From Ideonella dechloratans (GTDB taxonomy: Bacteria > Pseudomonadota > Gammaproteobacteria > Burkholderiales > Burkholderiaceae_C), in NCBI RefSeq assembly GCF_021049305.1, contig NZ_CP088081.1, forward strand, positions 682,001 through 746,000: a stretch of 64,000 nucleotides of DNA, given 5' to 3'. The number at the start of each line of letters is the position of its first letter. Within the stretch, counting starts at the first letter, position 1. Shown here in pieces: positions 9,002 to 17,862 of the stretch. Position numbers and translations under genes: made by a program. The notes under the pieces were generated by a model. The model searched no databases and was not told where the DNA came from. It saw only the letters and a list, made by a program, of their open reading frames with translations.

Positions 9002-10195
9002 TCAGGGGGCCCGGACCTGGCCCAGGCGGGCCAACTTGGCTGCGTAGAGCGAGCGGTCCGCCGGGGTGTCGCCCAGCTCGGCGGCGCGCTGCAGATGGCG
9101 CCGTGCCTCGGGCAGGTCGCCCAGGGCCAGGTAGGCCTGGGCCAGCCAGGCCTGGGCTTCCAGGAAGTTCGGGTTGCGGTCGATCTCCTGCTGCATCTCG
9201 TCGCGGGTGCGGGGCCAGTTGCCGGCGCGTGCGGCCAGCAGGCCCTCCCGGTAGTGGGTGAAGGGGGCCAGGCTCTGCAGCCGGGCCAGCCGCGCCTGCA
9301 CCGGCTGGGCCGCCTCGGGCCGCCCCTGGGCCTGCAGCAGCGCCACCAGGTTGCCCATCACCCGGGTGTCGTCCGGGGCCAGGTCCAGGGCCAGGCGCCA
9401 GGTCTGCTCCGCTGCGGTCGGCAATCCGCGGCGCTGGTAGACCACGCCCAGGGTGTTGAGGCTGGCGCTGCGCCGGGGCTCGGTGCGCACCGCCGCCCGG
9501 GCCCAGGCATAGGCCTCGTCCAGCCGGCCTTCCACCAAGGCCTCGGCCGCCCGGTTGTTCTGGTACATCGCGACGAGGGTGGTCTCGCCCACCCGGCGGG
9601 TGCGGTAGCCGCGCGCCCGGTCGCTGGGCAGGAAGTCCACCACCCGGGCCTGGCTCTCATCGCCCAGCAGCACGCCGGCGCGCTGGCCCAGCACCAGGTT
9701 GACATGGCCGCTGGCCACGATGAAGTCGCCCGACAGGCCCCAGCTGTCCTCGCCCAGCACCTCCTGGAAGCTGACCGACAGGCCCAGGTCGCGCGCCAGC
9801 GTGGCCGAGAGGATGACCAGGGACAGGCAGTTGCCGGCCCGGTCGCGGAAGGATTCGGCCGCGGTGCGGGTGTGGGCGGCGTCGTAGTCGAGCTTCAGGT
9901 AGCGCTGGCTGCGCAGGGCCTGGTAGAGGCCCTCCTGCCGACCTTCCATGTGCAGCAGCACGCTCAGGTCGCTGCGCAGGAAGTGGCGCATCTCCGGGGT
10001 CAGGGCGAAGAGGTCGCGGGCGCTGGTGTCCACGGCCACCGGTGCGAAGGCGGCATCCTCCCAGGGAGGGGAGGGGGGCGGGGCGGCTGGCTGGGATGCG
10101 CAACCGGCCAGGCCGACGCTGCCGGCCAGCAGCATGGCCCGCGCCGCCGCGGTGAGCCGGACGCGACCGTCCGGGCAGGCAAAGGACAGCCTCAT
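9002..10195 (-). CDS. Lipoprotein with transglutaminase-like domain and TPR repeats
   Basis: 397 residues. The N-terminus is a lipoprotein signal: positive residues, hydrophobic stretch, lipobox L-A-G-C with the modified Cys near residue 32. Residues about 90-200 resemble a transglutaminase-like cysteine peptidase fold. The candidate triad is the Cys in GNCLSLVILS, the His in ASGHVNLVL and the Asp in ARVVDFLP. The rest (about 205-395) is a series of tetratricopeptide repeats (LNTLGVVYQRRG, AWLAQAYLALGDLPEARRHL). Probably anchored in the outer-membrane inner leaflet and involved in envelope protein assembly or processing; substrate not known. It stands alone between proQ and modE. Family assignment is by motif, not by search. 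Confidence 0.78.
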   Translation of the reverse strand: MRLSFACPDGRVRLTAAARAMLLAGSVGLAGCASQPAAPPPSPPWEDAAFAPVAVDTSARDLFALTPEMRHFLRSDLSVLLHMEGRQEGLYQALRSQRYLKLDYDAAHTRTAAESFRDRAGNCLSLVILSATLARDLGLSVSFQEVLGEDSWGLSGDFIVASGHVNLVLGQRAGVLLGDESQARVVDFLPSDRARGYRTRRVGETTLVAMYQNNRAAEALVEGRLDEAYAWARAAVRTEPRRSASLNTLGVVYQRRGLPTAAEQTWRLALDLAPDDTRVMGNLVALLQAQGRPEAAQPVQARLARLQSLAPFTHYREGLLAARAGNWPRTRDEMQQEIDRNPNFLEAQAWLAQAYLALGDLPEARRHLQRAAELGDTPADRSLYAAKLARLGQVRAP

Positions 10196-10284
10196 GGTGT
10201 GCTCCTGCCGCGCCCGCCCTGTGCGGGCCGGACCATCGTAGGCCCCGGCCGTCCGGTGCGCAATCGGGGCGCCGCCCCGAGGTG

Positions 10285-11112
10285 TCAGCCGAAGGTGACC
10301 AGCACCGCGCTGTCGGTGGCGAACTCGGCCCAGGCCGGTGTTCCCGGTCGCAGGGTCGTTGCCTCGGCGTTCGGCACCGTGGCCTCCAGCGTCAGGCCGC
10401 CGCCCAGCTGCAGGGTGCAGGCGGTGTGGGTGCGTCCGGGCTGCAAGGCCATGAGCGTGCCGGCCAACCGGTTGCGGCCGGCCTGGCGCCGGGGCGCCTT
10501 TGCACGCAGCTGCACCCAGGGGGCCTTGACCAGGGCATAGAGTTCGTCGCCGACCTTGAGCGCCATCGACTTGGCCGAGGCCGGGGTGATGGTGGCCACG
10601 AACACATCGCCCTGGCCCAGGTCCAGGGCCACGTCCACCAGGCCGCCCCGGTCCGTCAGGCCCTGCACACGACAGGCCAGCTGGTTGCGCGCGCTGGTGC
10701 GCATGCTCATGCGGCGGATCAGCGTGCGCAGGGCCGGTGCATCGCCTTCCGCGGGCACCCCGGGCAGGCGGTCGAGGATGTCCTGCTGCGAACTCTCCAT
10801 GGCGCGGTACAGGGCCACCAGCTGGCGCGCGTAGTCGGTCAGTCGGGTGCCACCGCCGCCCGCGCCGCCGGTGGCGCGCACCACCAGGGGCTCGGGCGCA
10901 TGCTGGTTCATGGTGTCCAGCGCATCCCAGGCGGCCTTGTAGGACAGGGGCACCTCGCGCGCGGCCCGGTTGAGGGAGCCGACCCGGTCGATGGCCTCCA
11001 GCAGGCGGATGCGGCTTTCGCTGAGCACCGCGCCCAGCGGCGTCTGCAGCGAGATGCTGCCCTTCAGGGGCGGCTTGGCCGCAGGGCGGGCGGAACGTCG
11101 GGAAGAGGCCAT
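10285..11112 (-). CDS. modE: Molybdenum-dependent transcriptional regulator ModE
   Basis: 275 residues from ATG 11112. An upstream TTG at 11133 extends the frame by seven codons but has no better ribosome site. The N-terminal winged helix (ESRIRLLEAIDRVGSLNRAAREVPLSYKAAWDALDTMN) is the ModE-type LysR-like HTH, and GGAGGGGTRLTDYARQLV follows. Two tandem Mop (molybdate-binding) domains occupy about 130-200 and 205-272 (SARNQLACRVQGL; GRNRLAGTLMAL). ModE binds molybdate and controls Mo uptake and Mo-enzyme genes. Its position at the edge of the nif island, diverging from a sigma-54-type promoter, fits coupling of nitrogenase production to Mo supply. No modABC transporter genes are next to it. 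Confidence 0.92.
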   Translation of the reverse strand: MASSRRSARPAAKPPLKGSISLQTPLGAVLSESRIRLLEAIDRVGSLNRAAREVPLSYKAAWDALDTMNQHAPEPLVVRATGGAGGGGTRLTDYARQLVALYRAMESSQQDILDRLPGVPAEGDAPALRTLIRRMSMRTSARNQLACRVQGLTDRGGLVDVALDLGQGDVFVATITPASAKSMALKVGDELYALVKAPWVQLRAKAPRRQAGRNRLAGTLMALQPGRTHTACTLQLGGGLTLEATVPNAEATTLRPGTPAWAEFATDSAVLVTFG

Positions 11113-11126
11113 GGGGATCGGGGATC

Positions 11127-11142
11127 TGTGCAAGCGTGCTCA
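11127..11142 (+). promoter_or_regulatory. Weak NifA-UAS-like site upstream of the HepT-like gene
   Basis: TGT-N10-TCA, one mismatch from the NifA upstream activator consensus TGT-N10-ACA. Its centre is about 65 bp upstream of the sigma-54 -24 element at 11199. It is suggestive only because of this spacing, which matches the nifB arrangement elsewhere in the window. Confidence 0.3.
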
Positions 11143-11197
11143 GGGTTGGTCCGGCTGGTGAGGTGCAGGGCCTGGGCGCAGTCTAGCGGGCCGGGCC

Positions 11198-11213
11198 TGG
11201 CATCAAACCTGCT
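11198..11213 (+). promoter_or_regulatory. Sigma-54 promoter of the HepT-like gene
   Basis: TGGCATCAAACCTGCT has the -24 GG (11199-11200) and -12 GC (11211-11212) separated by exactly 10 bp, matching the RpoN consensus TGGCAC-N5-TTGC at most positions. It lies 35 bp upstream of the ATG at 11248, which gives a leader of about 24 nt with a good GGAGG ribosome site. The spacing is the strongest evidence. Confidence 0.65.
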
Positions 11214-11247
11214 CAGCCCGTGCGACAGCACAAGACAGGAGGCACGC

Positions 11248-11601
11248 ATGATCACCGCCGCGATGTTGGGATCCATCGAAGAGGCCGGCGCGGCCGTGCT
11301 GACGCTGACCGAGGGGTTGGAAGAGGGCGAGCTGCTGGGCTCGCGCCTGACCCGGGGTGAGGTGACGCGTCAGCTGGGCGTGCTGGCCGCCATGCTGCGC
11401 GACCTGCCGGGCAGTGCCGCCCAGGCCATGCCCGAGATCGACTGGGCCGGCTGGCGCGGCATGGGCATCGCCCTGCGCAACGAGGGCCCGGCGCGCGATG
11501 AGGCCCTGTGGTTCGGCGTGCGCTCGCTGGTGCCGGCCACGCTGAGCTGGTTGCGGGTGTACCGCCAGTCCCAGCCCGAGCTGTTCCGCTTCGCGGCCTG
11601 A
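11248..11601 (+). CDS. Small HepT/DUF86-like protein, solo, in the nif island
   Basis: 117 residues; the start is fixed by AGGAGG seven bases before ATG 11248. The all-helical sequence aligns by eye with HepT/DUF86 proteins: the TRQLGVLAAMLRDL helix, then MPEIDWAGWRGMG, then LW..VRSLVPATLSWLRVY. That matches the family order PEIPW-xx-IxGMRN-xx-H-xY ... LPxL. The catalytic RNase motif R-x4-H-x-Y is not intact (ALRNEGPARDEALW here), and no MNT nucleotidyltransferase partner is adjacent, so it is unlikely to be a working HepT-MntA toxin-antitoxin. A sigma-54 promoter directly upstream ties it to nitrogen fixation. Role unknown. The gene itself is secure; the fold assignment is moderate. Confidence 0.65.
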   Translation: MITAAMLGSIEEAGAAVLTLTEGLEEGELLGSRLTRGEVTRQLGVLAAMLRDLPGSAAQAMPEIDWAGWRGMGIALRNEGPARDEALWFGVRSLVPATLSWLRVYRQSQPELFRFAA

Positions 11602-11606
11602 GTCCG

Positions 11607-11626
11607 GGCCGGTCGGCATACCGGCC
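11607..11626. terminator. Hairpin between convergent stops (possible bidirectional terminator)
   Basis: A perfect 7-bp stem, GGCCGGT/ACCGGCC, with a 6-nt loop exactly fills the gap between the stop of the HepT-like gene (11601) and the stop of the convergent TPR gene (11627). No T-run follows on either strand, so termination efficiency is uncertain. Confidence 0.4.
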
Positions 11627-12121
11627 TCATCCGGGGCGGCTGCCGTCCATGCTGGCCAGCAGGCTGGCGATCACCTCGCCGCCCACGCTGGCCTGCGGGT
11701 CCAGTCGGGTGATCTGGTCCAGCAGGGCACGGGCTTCGTCCGGGCGGGCGCTGCGCACCGCGATGAAGGCCAGGGCCTTGAGCGTGAACAGCCAGAAGCG
11801 CGGTGCCCCGGTGCCGGCAAAGTCGGCGCAGCCGGGCGTCACCGCCCGCCAGTCGGCGGACAGGCCGGCCTGCCGGGCGGCCTCGGCCAGTCCCAGCCGG
11901 GCGGCTTTCTCGGCCAGGGTGAACTCGCGCCGGCCGGCGTGGCACTTGTAGAGCAGGTAGTAGACCGACAGGGCCTGCGGGGCGCAGGCCTGGGCGGCCC
12001 ACAGCAACGGGGGGATCTCTTCGCGCGGGGCCTGCTGGGCCTGGGTCAGCAGGGGGCGCACGGTGGCGGGCGGCTCGCCACCGAACAACTCGTCGGCCGC
12101 CTCGCCTGTGAACAGGTTCAT
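11627..12121 (-). CDS. Nif-associated TPR-like helical protein (paralogue of 28829-29443)
   Basis: 164 residues from ATG 12121, preceded by AGGAGAACGTG. The frame stays open 37 codons further upstream, but the sigma-54 promoter lies inside that extension, so the shorter start is right. The protein is helical and TPR-like: LLWAAQACAPQALSVYYLLYKCHAG, LAEKAARLGLAEAARQAGL, FWLFTLKALAFIAVRSARPDEARALLDQITRLDP. The phrases FWLFTLKALAF and LDPQASVGGEVIASL match FYLFTLKGYAY and LDPDDRVGGALVEAV in the gene at 28829, so the two are paralogues. It diverges from iscS and shares its regulatory region. Exact function unknown; a scaffold or adaptor role in nitrogenase maturation is inference. Confidence 0.75.
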   Translation of the reverse strand: MNLFTGEAADELFGGEPPATVRPLLTQAQQAPREEIPPLLWAAQACAPQALSVYYLLYKCHAGRREFTLAEKAARLGLAEAARQAGLSADWRAVTPGCADFAGTGAPRFWLFTLKALAFIAVRSARPDEARALLDQITRLDPQASVGGEVIASLLASMDGSRPG

Positions 12122-12150
12122 CACGTTCTCCTGGGATGCCCTCCCACCAA

Positions 12151-12166
12151 GCAGATTGGGTGCCAT
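12151..12166 (-). promoter_or_regulatory. Sigma-54 promoter of the minus-strand TPR gene
   Basis: On the minus strand TGGCACCCAATCTGC has GG (12164-12163) and GC (12152-12151) exactly 10 bp apart and a perfect TGGCAC -24 block. It is 30 bp upstream of the ATG at 12121. It faces away from the iscS promoter at 12354, so the 200 bp between them is a divergent RpoN control region. Confidence 0.75.
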
Positions 12167-12210
12167 CGCGCGTGCCCAGAGGCGAGTCGGGGGCGTGGTA
12201 CGACATGCCG

Positions 12211-12226
12211 CGTCGAATAGCCGACA
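12211..12226. promoter_or_regulatory. Near-consensus NifA activator site between divergent promoters
   Basis: CGTCGAATAGCCGACA is one base short of the NifA UAS TGT-N10-ACA. Its right half CCGACA is the reverse complement of TGTCGG, and a second TGTCGG half-site is at 12296-12301. Both resemble the perfect sites at nifV and nifB, which also carry TGTCG. Located between the two divergent sigma-54 promoters, it could serve both. Confidence 0.4.
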
Positions 12227-12313
12227 AACCACACAGCCCCCGGCCGGCCGGGGCGGGAAGGGATGTGGCGGAAGGCCATGATGACCACGTGGTCTTGTCG
12301 GAAATCCGCATCA

Positions 12314-12326
12314 GATCAAGGACTTG
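12314..12326 (+). promoter_or_regulatory. Probable IHF site upstream of iscS
   Basis: GATCAAGGACTTG matches the IHF consensus WATCAANNNNTTR at every position except the first. It lies 28 bp before the iscS -24 element, the usual place for IHF to bend DNA between NifA and sigma-54 polymerase. Perfect IHF matches hold the same position at nifV and nifB, which supports it. Confidence 0.5.
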
Positions 12327-12353
12327 CGAGATTTCCGCGGAGAGGCTTCAGGT

Positions 12354-12369
12354 TGGCACGCGGGTTGCG
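12354..12369 (+). promoter_or_regulatory. Sigma-54 promoter of the isc operon
   Basis: TGGCACGCGGGTTGC: the -24 block TGGCACG is perfect, GG (12355-12356) and GC (12367-12368) are exactly 10 bp apart, and the -12 block is TTGC. It lies 36 bp upstream of the iscS ATG. It places an ISC-type Fe-S assembly operon under RpoN/NifA-type control. Confidence 0.8.
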
Positions 12370-12404
12370 ATTTGGGGCTTGAACAGCCCACGGGAGTCGC
12401 AACG

Positions 12405-13619
12405 ATGGAAACCGCCAAGCCGATCTATCTGGACTACGCAGCCACCACGCCGGTGGACCCGCGGGTGGTCCAGGCCATGGTCCCCTACCTGTACGAACAG
12501 TTCGGCAACCCGGCCTCGCGCAGCCACGCCTACGGCTGGGCCGCCGAAGAGGCGGTGGAGATCGCCCGGGAGCATGTGGCCGCGCTGATCGGCGCCGACC
12601 CGCGTGAGATCGTCTGGACCAGCGGCGCGACCGAGTCCGACAACCTCGCCATCAAGGGCGTGGCCCAGTTCCATAAGGCCAAGGGCAGGCACCTGATCAC
12701 GGTGCAGACCGAGCACAAGGCCGTGCTGGACACCATGCGAGAACTGGAGCGCGAGGGCTTCGAGGTCAGCTACCTGCCGGTGCAGTCCAATGGACTGCTG
12801 GACCTGGCGGTGCTGGAGGCGGCGATGCGTCCGGACACCCTCCTCGTCTCCGTGATGGCCGTCAACAACGAGATCGGCGTGGTGCAGGACATCGACGCCA
12901 TCGGCCGGCTCTGCCGCAGCAAGGGCGTGCTGTTCCATGTGGACGCGGCCCAGGCCACCGGCAAGATCCCGCTGGACATGCACAGCCAGTGCGTGGACCT
13001 GATGAGCCTGTCGGCCCACAAGAGCTACGGCCCCAAGGGCATCGGTGCGCTGTACGTGCGGCGCAAGCCCCGGGTGCGCATCGAGGCCCAGATGCACGGC
13101 GGCGGCCATGAGCGCGGCATGCGCTCGGGCACGCTGCCCACGCACCAGATCGTCGGCATGGGCGAGGCCTACCGCCTGGCCAAGGAGCACATGGCCAGCG
13201 AGAACGAGCGCATCCGGGCGCTGCGCGACCGGCTGATGGCCAAGCTGGCCGACATCCCCGAGGTCATCGTGAATGGCGACCTGACCCGGCGCATCCCGCA
13301 CAACCTGAACATGAGCTTCACCTTCGTCGAAGGCGAGTCGTTGCTGATGGGCATCAAGGGCGTGGCGGTGTCCTCGGGCTCGGCCTGCACCTCGGCCAGC
13401 CTGGAGCCGAGTTACGTGCTGCGCGCCCTGGGCCTGTCCGACGAGGTGGCGCACAGCTCGATCCGCTTCTCGATGGGGCGCTTCACCACCGAACAGGACA
13501 TCGACCGTGCCGCCGCCCAGGTGCGCGAGACGGTGGAGCGCCTGCGCGGCCTGAGCCCCCTGTGGGACATGCACCAGGCCGGCATCGACCTCAACTCGGT
13601 CCAGTGGGCCGAGCACTGA
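12405..13619 (+). CDS. iscS: IscS-type cysteine desulfurase in the nif island
   Basis: 404 residues, the length of E. coli IscS, and IscS-like from end to end: [66 protein letters not shown]. The PLP lysine is in [10 protein letters not shown] and the persulfide Cys in the loop [17 protein letters not shown]. It keeps the C-terminal LSPLW ... GIDLNS..W.H tail that binds IscU and Fdx in E. coli IscS. It removes sulfur from cysteine for Fe-S assembly on IscU. The frame is open to 12324, but the sigma-54 promoter at 12354 forces the start to 12405. It is first gene of iscS-iscU-erpA-like-iscA-hscA-fdx. Although it sits in a nif cluster it is IscS, not NifS, by sequence; a separate NifS-like gene is at 31371. 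Confidence 0.95.
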   Translation: METAKPIYLDYAATTPVDPRVVQAMVPYLYEQFGNPASRSHAYGWAAEEAVEIAREHVAALIGADPREIVWTSGATESDNLAIKGVAQFHKAKGRHLITVQTEHKAVLDTMRELEREGFEVSYLPVQSNGLLDLAVLEAAMRPDTLLVSVMAVNNEIGVVQDIDAIGRLCRSKGVLFHVDAAQATGKIPLDMHSQCVDLMSLSAHKSYGPKGIGALYVRRKPRVRIEAQMHGGGHERGMRSGTLPTHQIVGMGEAYRLAKEHMASENERIRALRDRLMAKLADIPEVIVNGDLTRRIPHNLNMSFTFVEGESLLMGIKGVAVSSGSACTSASLEPSYVLRALGLSDEVAHSSIRFSMGRFTTEQDIDRAAAQVRETVERLRGLSPLWDMHQAGIDLNSVQWAEH

Positions 13620-13649
13620 CCCGACCTTCACCTCTTTCAGGAGCACCCC

Positions 13650-14075
13650 ATGGCATACAGCGACAAAGTCATCGACCACTACGAGAACCCGCGCAATGTG
13701 GGCGGCTTCGAAACCGCCGATGAAGGCGTCGGCACCGGCATGGTCGGTGCGCCGGCCTGCGGTGACGTGATGAAGCTGCAGATCAAGGTCAACCCCGCCA
13801 CCGGCGTGATCGAGGATGCCCGCTTCAAGACCTACGGCTGCGGCTCGGCCATCGCCTCGAGCTCGCTGGTGACCGAATGGGTCAAGGGCAAGACGCTGGA
13901 CCAGGCGCTGGAGATCAAGAACACCCAGATCGCCGAGGAGCTGGCGCTGCCGCCGGTGAAGATCCACTGCTCCATCCTGGCCGAGGACGCCATCAAGGCG
14001 GCGGTCAACGACTACCGCAGCAAGAGCGGAACCGGCACGCTGGAACAACCCGCCTGCGCCCCGGCCAACGCCTGA
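13650..14075 (+). CDS. iscU: Fe-S cluster scaffold IscU
   Basis: 141 residues, an IscU core of about 128 plus a short Gly/Thr/Pro/Ala tail. The three cluster ligands are in GAPACGDVMK, TYGCGSAIASSS and KIHCSILAEDA. The LPPVK motif (100-104), recognised by the HscA chaperone, precedes the third Cys at 107, so transfer through the hscA product encoded downstream is expected. It lacks the central ferredoxin-like and C-terminal Nfu domains of full-length NifU, so it is IscU and not NifU. It follows iscS by 30 bp with an AGGAG ribosome site. Confidence 0.95.
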   Translation: MAYSDKVIDHYENPRNVGGFETADEGVGTGMVGAPACGDVMKLQIKVNPATGVIEDARFKTYGCGSAIASSSLVTEWVKGKTLDQALEIKNTQIAEELALPPVKIHCSILAEDAIKAAVNDYRSKSGTGTLEQPACAPANA

Positions 14076-14132
14076 GGCCCGCCGTCCCCGGCCTGTTCCC
14101 CCCGAACCACCCCACCCGACACGGAGATTCCC

Positions 14133-14552
14133 ATGGCCTGCCAATCCCAGCCCAACGGCGCCGCCAGCAGCTGCAGCAGCACCCCGGCCACGCCGCCGGT
14201 GATGCCCACCTTTGCCGACGGTCAGCCGCCCATCCACATCAGCGACGCCGTCGTCACCAAGGTCGGCGAGTTGCTGGCCGAGGAGAACGACCCCAACCTG
14301 CGCCTGCGCATCTTCGTCACCGGTGGCGGCTGCTCGGGCTTCCAGTACGGCTTCTCGTTTGACGACACTGCCAAGGAAGACGACCTGGAGGTCGAGCGCG
14401 GCGCGATCAAGGTGCTGGTCGATGCGATGAGCCTGCAGTACCTGGCCGGCGCCGAGATCGACTACGAAGACAGCCTGGCAGGCTCGCGCTTCGTGATCCG
14501 CAACCCGAACGCCACCAGCACCTGCGGCTGCGGCAGCTCGTTCTCGGTCTGA
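14133..14552 (+). CDS. A-type Fe-S carrier, ErpA-like with long N-terminus
   Basis: 139 residues. A Ser/Pro/Cys-containing extension of about 30 residues precedes a complete A-type domain ([18 protein letters not shown]). The three conserved cysteines are in [11 protein letters not shown] and the C-terminal [10 protein letters not shown] (C-x60ish-C-x-C). It groups by eye with ErpA-type carriers ([25 protein letters not shown]). A-type proteins take clusters from IscU and pass them to apo-targets. It is followed after 11 bp by a second A-type gene. Three A-type genes are in this window, suggesting high Fe-S carrier demand during nitrogen fixation. The extension, with two extra Cys, is unusual. 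Confidence 0.9.
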   Translation: MACQSQPNGAASSCSSTPATPPVMPTFADGQPPIHISDAVVTKVGELLAEENDPNLRLRIFVTGGGCSGFQYGFSFDDTAKEDDLEVERGAIKVLVDAMSLQYLAGAEIDYEDSLAGSRFVIRNPNATSTCGCGSSFSV

Positions 14553-14563
14553 AGGAGACGGCC

Positions 14564-14887
14564 ATGACGCTCAGCGTGACGCCCAAGGCGGCCAAGCAGA
14601 TCCAGAAGGCGCTGACGCAGCGTGGCGGCGGCATCGGCCTGCGCGTGGCCGTCAAGACCAGCGGCTGCTCCGGCTATGCCTACGCGCTGGAGTTCGCCGA
14701 CGCGGCCAATCCCGAGGACCAGGTCTTCGAGACCGAGGGCGTGAAGGTGCTGGTCGATGCCCAGAGCCTGCCCCTGGTGGACGGCACCGAGCTGGACTGG
14801 GTGCGCGAGGGCCTCAACGAGGGCTTCAAGTTCCACAACCCCAACGCCACGGCCAACTGCGGCTGTGGCGAGTCCTTCGCAGTCTGA
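14564..14887 (+). CDS. iscA: A-type Fe-S carrier IscA
   Basis: 107 residues, the normal IscA length. [15 protein letters not shown] opens the domain; cysteines are in [10 protein letters not shown] and [10 protein letters not shown]. The phrases [23 protein letters not shown] are typical IscA. It should take iron or Fe-S clusters from IscU and deliver them to targets. A GGAG ribosome site lies in the 11-bp gap after the ErpA-like gene; a 79-bp intergenic repeat separates it from hscA. Confidence 0.93.
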   Translation: MTLSVTPKAAKQIQKALTQRGGGIGLRVAVKTSGCSGYAYALEFADAANPEDQVFETEGVKVLVDAQSLPLVDGTELDWVREGLNEGFKFHNPNATANCGCGESFAV

Positions 14888-14891
14888 CGGA

Positions 14892-14970
14892 CCACCCCGT
14901 ACCGCCTTCGGCGGCCCCCTCCAGGGGGCGCCACCAGCGGCCCGGCCAAGCCGGTTCCGCGGTGGCCGCT
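14892..14970. repeat. 79-bp intergenic repeat, copy 1 (copy 2 at 20334-20412)
   Basis: By eye, 77 of 79 bases are identical to the copy between fixA and fixB, same orientation, same position right after a stop codon. It contains a short hairpin (CCGCCTTCGGCGG), an almost palindromic CCCCCT...AGGGGG segment and a longer AGCGGCC/GGCCGCT pairing. No frame or promoter is evident. It looks like a REP-type dispersed intergenic element, possibly acting on operon mRNA. Confidence 0.8.
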
Positions 14971-15004
14971 GGACGGAGGCGCGAACCACCAGGAGTGCTT
15001 GACC

Positions 15005-16963
<1,959 letters not shown>

Positions 16964-17000
16964 CCGATCCTCTCTTCAGTTCCCAGTTCCGGAGCCAACC

Positions 17001-17390
17001 ATGACCGCCACCCCCGACGCCCTGGCCGCATCCCCGTCCAGCAAGCCGGCCAAGCCCCCTACCGCGGTGACGGTGCTGCCGCATCCGGAGCTTTGCCCGG
17101 TTGGCGTGTCCTTCGAGGCCCGCACCGGGCAGAAGCTGGTGGACGCGCTGCTGGAGCACGGCGTGGCGATCGAACACGCTTGCGAGAAGGTCTGTGCCTG
17201 CGCGACCTGCCATGTGCACATCCGCGAGGGCCTGGCCGGCCTGCCGGCGGCCGACGAGGACGAGGAAGACCAGCTCGACGACGCCTGGGGCCTGGACGCC
17301 CAGTCGCGCCTGTCCTGCTGCGTCAAGCTCAACGGCACACCGCTGGTGGTGGAACTGCCGAAATACTCGAAGAACCACGCGCGGGAGTGA
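17001..17390 (+). CDS. fdx: ISC-type [2Fe-2S] ferredoxin
   Basis: 129 residues from ATG 17001 (CGGAG ahead). After a 20-residue Ala/Ser/Pro-rich N-terminus comes an adrenodoxin/Fdx-type domain with cluster cysteines in ACEKVCACATCHVHI (C-x5-C-x2-C) and the last ligand in LSCCVKL. The acidic patch ADEDEEDQLDDAWGL is the classic IscS-binding face of Isc ferredoxins. It supplies electrons for cluster assembly on IscU. Last gene of the isc operon; a long inverted-repeat region follows. Confidence 0.93.
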   Translation: MTATPDALAASPSSKPAKPPTAVTVLPHPELCPVGVSFEARTGQKLVDALLEHGVAIEHACEKVCACATCHVHIREGLAGLPAADEDEEDQLDDAWGLDAQSRLSCCVKLNGTPLVVELPKYSKNHARE

Positions 17391-17441
17391 TCCAGCTCTT
17401 GTCGTGCTGCGCTGAGGTCTGACTGCTGAGGGCGCTGCCCG

Positions 17442-17677
17442 GCGGTGGGCGGCTGCCCGTGTCCGGGGGCGATCGGGTGGCCCTCGCCTTCGCTCGGACG
17501 TTCCTCGGGCTGGACGCGGCGGGCCGGCACCGTGGAACTCGCTGCGCGCGCCAGGCGCGCTCCGCTCAGACACCCACGGTGAGTCAGACGGGGAGGGCGC
17601 GCTGACGCGCCCCCCGGCCCGCCACCCCCATCCCTCGGCACCCTCCACGTCCCCGGACACGGGCAGCCGCCCACCGC
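17442..17677. mobile_element. MITE-like element with 27-bp perfect terminal inverted repeats
   Basis: Bases 17442-17468 are the exact reverse complement of 17651-17677, giving 27-bp terminal repeats around a 182-bp interior with further imperfect pairing (for example GGCGGGCCGG against CCGGCCCGCC). A 7-bp direct repeat GCTGCCC flanks or overlaps both ends (17434-17440 and 17676-17682), as a target duplication would. No coding frame for a transposase fits. It occupies most of the 472-bp gap between fdx and nifV. It could alternatively act as a very strong transcriptional stop for the isc operon. Family not recognised. Confidence 0.55.
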
Positions 17678-17722
17678 TGCCCACCGTCGTCGCCAGGCTC
17701 CCCGCCTGAGCCAGCCGTCAGC

Positions 17723-17738
17723 TGTCGGCAACGCGACA
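17723..17738. promoter_or_regulatory. NifA upstream activator sequence of nifV
   Basis: TGTCGGCAACGCGACA is a perfect TGT-N10-ACA. Its centre is about 88 bp upstream of the sigma-54 -24 element at 17818, within the usual range for NifA enhancers. Confidence 0.85.
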
Positions 17739-17787
17739 AAACCCACAGCCGCTTCGGTCATGGCAGGTCGGCCGAAAAACCCAATGA

Positions 17788-17800
17788 AATCAACCGATTG
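17788..17800 (+). promoter_or_regulatory. IHF site of the nifV promoter
   Basis: AATCAACCGATTG matches WATCAANNNNTTR at every fixed position. It lies between the NifA site and the sigma-54 promoter, where IHF bending is needed for enhancer contact. Confidence 0.75.
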
Positions 17801-17816
17801 GGCGCGGCATGAAGGG

Positions 17817-17832
17817 TGGCACACCGCTTGCG
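17817..17832 (+). promoter_or_regulatory. Sigma-54 promoter of the nifV-nifW-fix operon
   Basis: TGGCACACCGCTTGC has GG (17818-17819) and GC (17830-17831) 10 bp apart, perfect TGGCAC and TTGC. It is 31 bp upstream of the nifV ATG and overlaps an apparent upstream extension of the nifV frame, so it rules that extension out. Confidence 0.88.
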
Positions 17833-17862
17833 TTGAGGGGTCTATCCAACGAGGACGCCGAC

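Noticed and set aside
11248..11601. Working HepT-MntA toxin-antitoxin pair
   Set aside because: The R-x4-H-x-Y motif is missing and there is no nucleotidyltransferase gene next to it.
12296..12311. TGT-N10-CAT as a NifA site before iscS
   Set aside because: The right half is CAT and not ACA. The TGTCGG half-site may matter, but a full enhancer cannot be claimed.
17809..17862. Upstream ATG 17809 as the nifV start
   Set aside because: The sigma-54 promoter with perfect consensus lies downstream of it, so that ATG would not be on the message.
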